In this document: positions 1 to 5,718 of the stretch, piece by piece | How the letters are laid out: each line of letters begins with the position of its first letter | How positions within the stretch are numbered: position 1 is the stretch's first letter | NCBI GenBank assembly: GCA_015229165.1 | Contig: JADGCD010000077.1 | Coordinates: forward strand, 1 to 8,752 | Source of the DNA: Nitrospinota bacterium | GTDB taxonomy: Bacteria; Nitrospinota_A; UBA7883; JADGGD01 | Reading direction: 5' to 3' | Length of the DNA: 8,752 nt | The notes under the pieces: generated by a model | Told to the model about the DNA's origin: nothing | Seen by the model: the letters and a program-made list of their open reading frames with translations, nothing else | The model's database searches: none | Translations under genes and position numbers: made by a program

Positions 1-279
1 AACACGACGGTCGGGGATGTCGTTATACGGGGAGGGAGCTTCTCCAACCCCGCCGCCATTGTGCGGGCGAGTCTGCGAAATTCGGCGACGACGGTGGGGC
101 GGCTTGGCACTTACGGATTCCGTTGCGCGAAGGATTGACCGATTCGGCCCGGCGGGCGCCTCTTCCCCCCGGAAGGGGGAGGGCTGTGTCGCCCCCCGGG
201 GCCGGGCCGGAATGGGCGGGCGAAGAGCGCGGCTTGTGAATGAGAAACGGCGGTCGCCGAGCCCCCCGTGGCAGGGGGG
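1..279. other. GC-rich intergenic stretch without a credible gene
   Basis: No reading frame here looks like a protein: the open frames translate to Arg/Pro/Gly-rich low-complexity sequence with no recognisable motif, as expected of GC-rich non-coding DNA. Several self-complementary segments are visible. GGAG at 36-39 faces CTCC just downstream. GCCGCC (52-57) can pair with GGCGGC (98-103) across an imperfect stem. A CCCCC/GGGGG hairpin lies around 165-179, and another hairpin abuts the next gene's stop codon. The stretch may hold the end of a transcription unit lying to the left, or degenerate intergenic repeat elements. The left edge of the window prevents a decision. Confidence 0.5.
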
Positions 280-280
280 T
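261..280 (-). terminator. Hairpin directly after the ATP-grasp gene, possible terminator
   Basis: Six C residues (262-267) pair with six G residues (274-279) around a six-base loop. On the minus strand the hairpin begins immediately after the TGA stop of the ATP-grasp gene (280-282). There is no T-run after it, so it may act as a weak or Rho-assisted terminator or as an mRNA 3' stabiliser rather than as a classic intrinsic terminator. Confidence 0.4.
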
Positions 281-1269
281 CAGGAGAGCCGTTTGCCGTT
301 GAGTTCGAAGAGGCTGTCTTCGTAGCTCATCATCAGGACCCCCCCCTTGAACGCCCCCACCGCCGGGGCCGGGTTGCGTCCGAGGGCCTCTTCCACAATC
401 ATCCGGAAAAAGTCGGCCCCGGCCGCCACGGTCAGCTGGATGGCGCCGGAGAACCGGGGGTTCACTTCGAAGAAGGTCGCCTTTCCCCGCTGTTTCTTCA
501 ACTGGAGGTTCACCGGCCCCACCACCTGCATGGTCTCGCAGATCCTGGCGCACAGGGCGATCAGCTCCTTGTCCATCACCGTCTGCCCCCGGTCGCAGAC
601 GCCGGAGCGGATGACCATCCGTTGGCGCGGCACGACGGAGAGAATCCGCCCGTCGAGTCCGGCCAGCACATCGACGGTGAACTCGCTCCCATGCAGGTAG
701 GTCTGGATCACCGGGTCTTCCACATAATCGACGAAGAACCGGAGCTCCCGCTCGTTTTTGATCATGTGGGCGCCGACCGAGCCGCGCCCCTTGCGCGGCT
801 TGATGAAGAGGGGATACTTGGCCTTGGCCGGGTCGATGTCGCCGGGGAGCCAGGTGGTGGCGAAGGGGAACTGATGCTCCCCGAACCAGCGGGCGGTCTG
901 GAACTTGTCGCGGCAGATCCGCCCCACCGTGGTGTCGGAGACCAGCGGGATGGCGCCGTTGCGGACGAACTCCTCTTTCCACGAGCCGAAGTTGATGAGC
1001 TCTTCGTCGATGGTCGGCACCACGAGGCGGATATGCTCCTGCTGGCAGATCTCCAGCAGGCGGGGAAGATAGGAAGGGGAGTCGGAAAACGGGACCATGT
1101 GGGCCTTGTGGGCGAACCTGAGCCCGGTGGAGAGGGGATCGGTGTCGGTCACATGGACGGCGCCGGGGACGCCCAGATCGGCCAGCGCCTTGACGAACCC
1201 TTTGACCATGGCCACCCGGCGGGAGGCGGCGGTGATGAGGATGTTCATCGGGCGGGGAGGAAGGGTCAT
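280..1269 (-). CDS. ATP-grasp domain protein, carbamoyl-phosphate-synthase-like
   Basis: This is a 329-residue ATP-grasp ligase of the CarB-like, stand-alone type. Such enzymes activate a carboxylate with ATP and join it to an amine or other nucleophile; the substrate cannot be read from the sequence. The N-terminus has a Rossmann-like pre-ATP-grasp segment (NILITAASRR, starting about residue 8). The ATP-grasp core shows the nucleotide-binding lysine K157 followed by a glycine-rich loop (GRGS, about 160-163). The metal-binding segment FEVNPRFSG contains E268, N270 and R272. No biotin-carboxylase or glutaminase domain is attached, so it is not CarB itself. I chose the ATG at 1269 because GAAGGA lies nine bases upstream. 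An ATG at 1248 gives a 322-residue protein starting MNILITAAS, typical of the family, and an ATG at 1296 lacks a ribosome site. The gene is monocistronic in this window and divergent from the NYN gene. The family assignment is firm; the function is open. Confidence 0.85.
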   Translation of the reverse strand: MTLPPRPMNILITAASRRVAMVKGFVKALADLGVPGAVHVTDTDPLSTGLRFAHKAHMVPFSDSPSYLPRLLEICQQEHIRLVVPTIDEELINFGSWKEEFVRNGAIPLVSDTTVGRICRDKFQTARWFGEHQFPFATTWLPGDIDPAKAKYPLFIKPRKGRGSVGAHMIKNERELRFFVDYVEDPVIQTYLHGSEFTVDVLAGLDGRILSVVPRQRMVIRSGVCDRGQTVMDKELIALCARICETMQVVGPVNLQLKKQRGKATFFEVNPRFSGAIQLTVAAGADFFRMIVEEALGRNPAPAVGAFKGGVLMMSYEDSLFELNGKRLS

Positions 1270-1293
1270 TTCCGGGTATCCTTCGAAAGGAAG

Positions 1294-1350
1294 CATATAA
1301 TGATTGTCAAATTAACATTAATTATGATAAACAGGTAGCATAATTCATTG
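1294..1350. promoter_or_regulatory. AT-rich divergent promoter/operator region with palindrome
   Basis: The 160-bp gap between the divergent ATP-grasp and NYN starts contains a sharply AT-rich block in otherwise GC-rich DNA. It holds a perfect TATAAT (1296-1301, plus strand), CATAAT hexamers on both strands (plus 1339-1344, minus 1326-1321), TTGTCA (1304-1309, plus) and TTGACA (1310-1305, minus). A 14-bp palindrome at 1310-1323 has AATTAA/TTAATT arms around a CA centre. No single -35/-10 pair has ideal spacing; plus-strand TTGTCA with GATAAA (1326-1331, 16-bp spacer) is the best. Promoter activity is likely, but the exact elements are unresolved. The palindrome is a candidate operator. Confidence 0.45.
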
Positions 1351-1430
1351 GAACGCAACCCCGTCCCGACGCTTTCGTCCACGGCCCCGGCGCCGTCGGC
1401 GAGGGGGGATCAACAGGAAATCTCCAGCGC

Positions 1431-1922
1431 ATGACCAGTCTGGTCTATCAGAAAGTGGGCGTCTTCATCGACGCCGAAAACGCCGAGATGTCGGGCTACA
1501 ACATCTACGGCGGGCGGACGAATTACTCGCTGCTGATCGAGGAGGTCGGCAAGCGGGAGATCACCCGGATCATCTACTACAAGCCGATCCACAAGCCGAT
1601 CAGCGAAGACTTCCGCCGGTTCTGGACCAGCATGGGGGGGGAGATCAAGCAGCCGATCAAGAACGCCGACGCCTGGCTCGCCATCGACGCCGTCACCCTG
1701 TCCGAAAAGCTGGACGTGGTGGTGCTGGTGGGGGGGGACAAGGACTACATGCCCCTGATCTGGTATCTGAAGAACCGGGGATGCAAGGTGGAGGTCTGGT
1801 CCTACCCAGAAACCTGTTCCGACCTGATACGGGATGCGGCCGATCTTTTCGTCCCCATGGACGACCGGTTCACCATCCACGACAAACCCCCCCCTCCCAA
1901 ACCCCGCCCCGTCCGGCGGTGA
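1431..1922 (+). CDS. NYN domain (LabA/PIN-like) protein, putative RNase
   Basis: This 163-residue protein is a single NYN domain, a PIN-like nuclease fold related to LabA and the DUF88 group. Members with intact acidic residues are thought to cleave RNA with a metal ion. Visible signatures are the N-terminal strand ending FIDAENA (D14), a central ADAWLAIDAV segment (D80, D86), and the VLVGGDKDY strand-loop (D103, D105) followed by a helix and the strand CKVEVW. The acidic set looks complete, so catalysis is plausible. The last dozen residues are a Pro/Arg-rich basic tail that could contact nucleic acid. There is no signal peptide or membrane segment, so it is cytoplasmic. The only AGGA upstream (1415-1418) is about 12 bases from the ATG, a weak ribosome site, but no better start is visible. 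The target is unknown, and the adjacent genes give no direct hint. Confidence 0.8.
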   Translation: MTSLVYQKVGVFIDAENAEMSGYNIYGGRTNYSLLIEEVGKREITRIIYYKPIHKPISEDFRRFWTSMGGEIKQPIKNADAWLAIDAVTLSEKLDVVVLVGGDKDYMPLIWYLKNRGCKVEVWSYPETCSDLIRDAADLFVPMDDRFTIHDKPPPPKPRPVRR

Positions 1923-1925
1923 GCG

Positions 1926-1951
1926 GGAACGGAACGGGACGGGACAGGAAC
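1926..1951 (+). repeat. Short degenerate pentamer repeat
   Basis: Just after the NYN stop codon, two GGAAC units are followed by two GGGAC units and then AGGAAC, giving about five near-identical pentamers in 26 bases. It looks like a small simple-sequence expansion. No function is apparent. Confidence 0.45.
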
Positions 1952-1970
1952 TGACCTGCTTTTTACCCGT
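1939..1970 (+). terminator. Weak candidate terminator after the NYN gene
   Basis: An inner CAGG/CCTG stem (1945-1948 with 1955-1958) is followed by five T residues (1960-1964). An outer ACGGG/CCCGT pair (1939-1943 with 1966-1970) encloses it. The inner stem is only four base pairs, so termination would be partial at best. The position between a gene end and a new promoter makes it plausible. Confidence 0.3.
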
Positions 1971-1972
1971 AA

Positions 1973-2023
1973 ACCCCTTGACAGGGGTGGCGAAAACGAA
2001 TAAAAGATAGAGATTCGATCTTT
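1973..2023 (+). promoter_or_regulatory. Sigma-70-type promoter of the M23 peptidase gene with inverted repeats
   Basis: A consensus TTGACA (1978-1983) lies exactly 17 bases from TAAAAG (2001-2006), predicting a start near 2013 and a leader of about 100 bases before the ATG at 2111. The -35 hexamer forms the loop between ACCCC (1973-1977) and GGGGT (1984-1988). A second inverted repeat, AAAGAT (2003-2008) with ATCTTT (2018-2023), spans the -10 and the start site. Either could be an operator. The promoter call is good; regulation is inference. Confidence 0.6.
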
Positions 2024-2110
2024 CTGCCGTCGGAGAGGGGGCTTTTCCGAAGGGAACGTCTTCCGATTCGCGGCTTTCATCGGCCTCCCACGTTTGAGCG
2101 CAGGAAAATA

Positions 2111-3049
2111 ATGAAGGGCAAACTCGCAAGCCTGCTGAGCAAGAAGTACACGTTCATCTTCGTGCCGGACGTCACCGGGAAGTTCATGCGCTTCTCGATC
2201 CCCCGGACGCTGGTGAAAGGGTTTATCGGGGCGGCGGCGGTCTCGGTGGCGGTCTTCTCGTGGTTCGCCTGGAGTGTCATGCAGAAATCGGCGGAGCTGG
2301 CCGAACTGCAGGAGCTGCGCAGCGTCACCGCCGAACACAAGACCGAGATCGAACGGTTCGCCCAGAAGATGAAGCAGGTCGAAAGCCAACTGGCCCGTCT
2401 CGACCGGTTCGACAAAAAGCTTCGGGTCATCACCGCGCTGGAAAAACAGCCGACCTCCACCGTCGAGTTCGGCGCCGGCGGCCCCACCCGCGACATGGAC
2501 TCCATCGACCTGACCCACGCCTCCAAAGCCTACACCCGCTCCCTCATCGACGCCCTCGACAAGGACCTCGACCAGATCAAGAACCAGGCCGAGTCGCAGG
2601 AGGTCTCCTTCTTCGAACTCGACGAATTCTTCCGCGAGCAGTCCTCCCTGCTGACCCACACCCCCTCCATCTGGCCGGTCAAGGGATGGGTGACGTCGAC
2701 CTTCGGTTACCGGCAGTCCCCCTTCACCGGACTGCGCGAAATGCACGAAGGGATCGACGTCGCCACCCAGCTCAAGGCGCCCATCATCTCCCCCGCCGGC
2801 GGCATCGTCATTCGGACCGGCTTCGACCGGGGCTACGGCAACCTGCTGGAGATCGACCACGGCTACGGCGTCGTCACCAAGTTCGGCCACACCTCCAAGG
2901 TCATGGTCTCCGTCGGCCAGAAGGTCGAGCGGGGCGACGTGGTCGCCCTCGTCGGCAACACCGGCCGCTCCACCGGCCCCCACCTCCACTACGAGGTGCT
3001 GCTCAACGGGGTGCCGGTTAACCCTTTCCGGTACATACTGGAGAACTAG
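2111..3049 (+). CDS. Membrane-anchored M23 (LytM-type) metallopeptidase
   Basis: This 312-residue protein is an inner-membrane-anchored peptidase of family M23, which cuts peptidoglycan cross-links or, in degenerate forms, activates amidases. Residues 1-35 are a short cytoplasmic segment, about 36-56 a single transmembrane helix, about 58-115 a charged heptad-like region typical of coiled coil, and 119-195 a linker. The catalytic domain then runs from about 200 to 310. The zinc ligands and active-site residues are all visible: H212 and D216 in HEGID, H260 in FGHTS, and H291/H293 in HLHYE. The domain is therefore expected to be active, unlike EnvC or NlpD. AGGAAA at 2102-2107 supports the start. 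It has its own promoter and terminator, so it is probably monocistronic. The periplasmic orientation is inferred from the single N-terminal helix. Confidence 0.88.
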   Translation: MKGKLASLLSKKYTFIFVPDVTGKFMRFSIPRTLVKGFIGAAAVSVAVFSWFAWSVMQKSAELAELQELRSVTAEHKTEIERFAQKMKQVESQLARLDRFDKKLRVITALEKQPTSTVEFGAGGPTRDMDSIDLTHASKAYTRSLIDALDKDLDQIKNQAESQEVSFFELDEFFREQSSLLTHTPSIWPVKGWVTSTFGYRQSPFTGLREMHEGIDVATQLKAPIISPAGGIVIRTGFDRGYGNLLEIDHGYGVVTKFGHTSKVMVSVGQKVERGDVVALVGNTGRSTGPHLHYEVLLNGVPVNPFRYILEN

Positions 3050-3072
3050 TCCGGCGCGAACGGGTATACTTG

Positions 3073-3105
3073 ACGGGCGGGAGGGATCGACCTCCCGCCC
3101 GTTTT
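3073..3105 (+). terminator. Strong intrinsic terminator after the M23 peptidase gene
   Basis: CGGGCGGGAGG (3074-3084) pairs perfectly with its complement at 3091-3101 around a six-base loop. An extra A-T pair closes the base, and TTTT follows at 3102-3105. It ends only 15 bases before the pgsA ATG, so pgsA expression needs read-through or a promoter I cannot identify. Confidence 0.85.
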
Positions 3106-3119
3106 ACGTAAGGGACGCG

Positions 3120-3674
3120 ATGCTGGAACTGAACCTGCCGAACAAGATCACCCTCTTCAGGATATTCCTTGTCCCGCTCATCATCGTTTTCCTGATCTCC
3201 CCCTCCCTTTGGTCCTGCGTGGTGGCCGCCATGATTTTCGGACTGGCCGCCTTCACCGACTGGCTCGACGGCCATCTGGCGCGGGTCACCGACCAGGTCA
3301 CGCTCCTGGGGAAACTCCTCGACCCGATCGCCGACAAGCTGCTGATCGTGGCGGCCCTCGTCCCGCTGGTGGAGTTGGGAAGGGTGTCGGCCTGGGTGGT
3401 GGTGATGATCATCGGGCGGGAGTTCGCCGTGTCAGGCCTGCGGATGATCGCTTCGGCGCAAGGGATTCACATCGCCGCCGGCGCCACCGGAAAATACAAG
3501 ATGGTGGCGGAAGTGACGGCGATCCTCTTCCTGATCCTCGACTTCAACGTCGTCTTCCACTGGGCGGGACAGATCGGCATCACCGTCGCTGTCGTCCTGG
3601 CAATGGTCAGCGCGGTCGACTACTTCGTCCAGTTTTGGAAAAAACTCGACCCGGCCCTGCTGGAACGGGCGTAA
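3120..3674 (+). CDS. pgsA: CDP-diacylglycerol--glycerol-3-phosphate 3-phosphatidyltransferase
   Basis: PgsA condenses CDP-diacylglycerol with glycerol 3-phosphate to make phosphatidylglycerophosphate, the committed step to phosphatidylglycerol and cardiolipin, in the inner membrane. The 184-residue length is normal for the family. The CDP-alcohol phosphotransferase signature is complete: D47, D50, G51, A54, R55, G64, D68 and D72 match the pattern D-x2-D-G-x2-A-R-x8-G-x3-D-x3-D. The N-terminal PNKITLFRI segment is typical of bacterial PgsA rather than PssA. Hydrophobic stretches at about 15-45, 75-100, 130-145 and 148-168 are consistent with a polytopic enzyme. AAGGGA at 3110-3115 is only four bases from the ATG, a weak, tight ribosome site. 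The strong terminator directly upstream separates it from the M23 gene. It converges on trpS with a 46-base gap. Confidence 0.92.
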   Translation: MLELNLPNKITLFRIFLVPLIIVFLISPSLWSCVVAAMIFGLAAFTDWLDGHLARVTDQVTLLGKLLDPIADKLLIVAALVPLVELGRVSAWVVVMIIGREFAVSGLRMIASAQGIHIAAGATGKYKMVAEVTAILFLILDFNVVFHWAGQIGITVAVVLAMVSAVDYFVQFWKKLDPALLERA

Positions 3675-3675
3675 C

Positions 3676-3730
3676 GAGGGGGATGGCGAGGGGGCGCCGC
3701 AATGCATGCTGTCGTCCCCACTACCCCCTC
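3676..3730. other. Convergent gene junction with alternative hairpin arms
   Basis: Between the stops of pgsA and trpS the heptamer GAGGGGG occurs twice (3676-3682 and 3688-3694). Either copy can pair with CCCCCTC at 3724-3730, which lies over the trpS stop codon and its last codons. Neither strand has a T-run after the stem, so this is not a standard intrinsic terminator. It could end both transcripts weakly or be chance in G-rich sequence. Confidence 0.3.
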
Positions 3731-4734
3731 TTCACCAGCGACGCCACGTCGAAGTGGAGGGCGGCTTCGGCCTTCTCCAGCGTGGCGGCGGCGACGGTGC
3801 GGGCCCGGTCGGTTCCGGCCATCAGGATGTCGATCACCTCGTTGGGGCGTTGTTCCCAATAGGCCCGCCCCTCGATGAGCGGCCCCATCGACGTCAGAAT
3901 ATTCGCCGAAAGCTGCTTTTTGCACGCCACGCAGCCCCGAGCGGCGGTCCGGCACTCCTGCGCCGTCACGGCGTTCTCGTCGGCGGTCGAGAAGACCTCG
4001 TGGAATTTCCACGCCACGCAGTCGTTCGGTTCACCCGGATCGGTCTTCCGCACCCGCTTCGCATCGGTGACGATGTCCTTCACCTTCGTGGCCACCTCGT
4101 CGGCGGTGTCGGACAGGTAGATGGCGTTGTTGTACGACTTGCTCATCTTCCGCCCGTCGATGCCGGGGAGTTTCGGCACGGCGGAGAGCTTCCCCTGCGG
4201 CTCGGTGAAGACCGGCGTCCTGTAGATGTCGTGGAACCGGCGGACGATCTCCCGGGTCAGCTCCAGGTGGGGGAGCTGGTCGATCCCCACCGGGACGAAA
4301 TCGGCCTGGTAGAGCACGATGTCGGCCGCCTGCAATACGGGATAGCCGAGGAACCCGTAGGTGTGCAGGTCGCGGTTCTCGATGTTCTCCATCTTCTCCT
4401 TGTAGCTGGGCACCCGCTCCAGCCACGGCAGGGGGGTGATCATCGAGAAGTAGAGATGCAGCACCGCATGCTCCCGGATCAGCGACTGGACGAACAGCGT
4501 CGCCTTCTCCGGGTCGAGCCCGGCGGCCAGCCAGTTGACCCCCAGGTCGACCAGGTTCCCCTTCAGGTCGCCCACCGTCTCGTAGTTCGACGACAGGGCG
4601 TGCCAGTCGGCGGCGAAGAAGTAGCAGTCGTAGTCGTTCTGCAGCGTCACCCAGTTTTTGAGGGCGCCCAGCCAGTTGCCCAGATGGAGCCGTCCGGTGG
4701 TCTGCATGCCGGACAAGATTCGTTTACGCGTCAT
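3721..4734 (-). CDS. trpS: Tryptophan--tRNA ligase
   Basis: TrpS charges tRNA-Trp with tryptophan in the cytoplasm. The 337-residue protein has normal length for a class I TrpRS. The HIGH-like motif appears as HLGN (17-20) after SGMQTTGRL, and the KMSKS loop is exact at 196-200 (GRKMSKS). The segment between contains GIDQLPHLELTR, typical of the tryptophan pocket region. A cysteine pair (CVACKK) near residue 270 resembles that of many bacterial long-type TrpRS. The gene follows the M50 protease on the same strand with a 15-base gap and no clear ribosome site (only a weak GGAACC), which suggests translation coupled to the upstream gene. No T-box or trp leader is visible in this gap. Confidence 0.95.
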   Translation of the reverse strand: MTRKRILSGMQTTGRLHLGNWLGALKNWVTLQNDYDCYFFAADWHALSSNYETVGDLKGNLVDLGVNWLAAGLDPEKATLFVQSLIREHAVLHLYFSMITPLPWLERVPSYKEKMENIENRDLHTYGFLGYPVLQAADIVLYQADFVPVGIDQLPHLELTREIVRRFHDIYRTPVFTEPQGKLSAVPKLPGIDGRKMSKSYNNAIYLSDTADEVATKVKDIVTDAKRVRKTDPGEPNDCVAWKFHEVFSTADENAVTAQECRTAARGCVACKKQLSANILTSMGPLIEGRAYWEQRPNEVIDILMAGTDRARTVAAATLEKAEAALHFDVASLVKRG

Positions 4735-4749
4735 GGTTCGGTTCCGAGG

Positions 4750-5472
4750 TTACAGGAGCAGATCGGTGATCGTCCGCATCAGCGGGAAGATCGTATGATC
4801 CACGATTCCGAACGGATTGACAAACAGGATGAAGAGGAGCAGTCCCAGCCCCACCCGTTCGTCGATGGCGGCGTACCATCCCACCATCGACCGGGGGAGG
4901 AGCCCTGTCACGATCCGACCCCCGTCCAGCGGCAAGATCGGGATCAGGTTCAGGACCATCAGGGCCACGTTGATGAAGACCGAGAAGAGGAGCATGTACA
5001 TGATCGGCACGAGGATCGGGTCGCCGCTGTGGCTGGAGGCGCCGTGGTTGAGCAGCATCACCGCCTCCGCCGACCGGGGAAAAGCCGCCTGCATGGTCTT
5101 GAACAGGGCTGCGCTTGCCACCGCCAGAATCAGGTTGGTCACCGGCCCGGCGGCCGCCACCAGCGCCATGTCCCGCCGGGGGTTGGGCAGGTTGCGGAAA
5201 TCGACCGGCACCGGCTTGGCGTAGCCGATCAGGAACAGCGGCGAGCCGGTCAGCTTCGAAAAGGCGAAGAGAAAGAGAGGGAGGCCGATGGTCCCCACCG
5301 GGTCCACATGGGCCAGCGGGTTCAGCGTCAGGCGCCCCAACGCCTTGGCGGTATGGTCGCCGCGAAGATACGCCACATAGCCGTGGGCCACCTCGTGCAA
5401 TACCACCGCCGCGATGAGGGGTAGGGCGAAGATGGCGACCGTTTCCAGAAGGCCGATGATGTCAAATTCCAT
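4750..5472 (-). CDS. Site-2 protease-like M50 membrane metallopeptidase
   Basis: This 240-residue polytopic membrane protein is a family M50 zinc peptidase of the compact S2P type, which cleaves substrates within the membrane. The HExxH site is HEVAH (26-30) in the first hydrophobic segment. The second signature, NLIPILPLDGGR, supplies the third ligand D183. A central GPVTNLILA helix (about 120-128) and further hydrophobic helices follow. It lacks the PDZ domain of RseP, so it is not the classical sigma-E regulator. No CBS domains are present. The substrate is unknown. It is the upstream gene of a likely M50-trpS operon, an adjacency I recall from several deltaproteobacterial and other genomes. 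An in-frame TAA nine bases upstream fixes the ATG at 5472 as the first possible ATG. The ribosome site is poor. Confidence 0.85.
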   Translation of the reverse strand: MEFDIIGLLETVAIFALPLIAAVVLHEVAHGYVAYLRGDHTAKALGRLTLNPLAHVDPVGTIGLPLFLFAFSKLTGSPLFLIGYAKPVPVDFRNLPNPRRDMALVAAAGPVTNLILAVASAALFKTMQAAFPRSAEAVMLLNHGASSHSGDPILVPIMYMLLFSVFINVALMVLNLIPILPLDGGRIVTGLLPRSMVGWYAAIDERVGLGLLLFILFVNPFGIVDHTIFPLMRTITDLLL

Positions 5473-5623
5473 CCGGCCACTTTACACCATTTGCCCCCCG
5501 TTTGGCCTTTTCCGGCAGATGTTGCCATCGGGCGCCCGCCGGCCGGCTCGGCAAAGGGGGGCTGTCGCGTTCCGTGGCGAAGATGATCGCGTAACGCCTG
5601 TAAAAACAAGGTGCGAAAAAAGA

Positions 5624-5652
5624 CTCAAGCCCTTTCCGGCCAAGGCCGATAG
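5624..5652 (+). promoter_or_regulatory. Sigma-28 (FliA)-type promoter of the PilZ gene
   Basis: CTCAAG at 5624-5629 is followed, after 15 bases, by GCCGATAG at 5645-5652. The flagellar sigma-28 consensus is about TAAA-N15-GCCGATAA in E. coli, and forms starting with TCAAG are common in other Gram-negatives. The -10 octamer matches 7 of 8 positions. Predicted transcription starts near 5659, giving a leader of about 60 bases before the ATG at 5719. Control of a YcgR-like gene by FliA fits E. coli, where ycgR belongs to the flagellar class 3 regulon. Confidence 0.65.
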
Positions 5653-5718
5653 AGCAGGTGAAATGGCGCCCAGCGTGCATTTCGTTATGGATGACGAAGT
5701 GAAAGGACAAGGAAGACC

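Noticed and set aside
17..325. 102-codon plus-strand open frame at the left end
   Set aside because: Arg/Pro/Ser/Gly low complexity with no motif, and it overlaps the 3' end of the ATP-grasp gene.
23..982. Long minus-strand open frame (319 codons) overlapping the ATP-grasp gene
   Set aside because: It is a shadow frame of the ATP-grasp gene: the translation is Arg/Gly/Pro-rich without motifs, and it runs on into the non-coding left end.
1802..2989. 395-codon minus-strand open frame over the M23 gene
   Set aside because: It is antisense to the M23 peptidase, whose catalytic motifs are intact; the translated sequence is low-complexity Gly/Asp/Val.
3042..3070. TATACT hexamer upstream of pgsA as a promoter
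   Set aside because: No acceptable -35 at 16-18 bases, and the start would fall within the strong terminator stem; mentioned only as an oddity.
3706..5424. 572-codon plus-strand open frame over trpS and the M50 gene
   Set aside because: It is antisense to two clearly recognised genes; its composition (His/Arg/Gln/Val-rich, no domains) is that of an antisense frame in GC-rich DNA.
5490..5567. Long-range GCCCCCC/GGGGGGC pairing in the divergent M50/PilZ interval
   Set aside because: The arms are about 60 bases apart and consist of homopolymer runs, which pair readily by chance in GC-rich DNA.
5473..5620. Promoter of the M50-trpS operon
   Set aside because: The minus-strand sequence offers only weak hexamers (such as TGTAAA) without a matching -35; a promoter must exist but I cannot place it.
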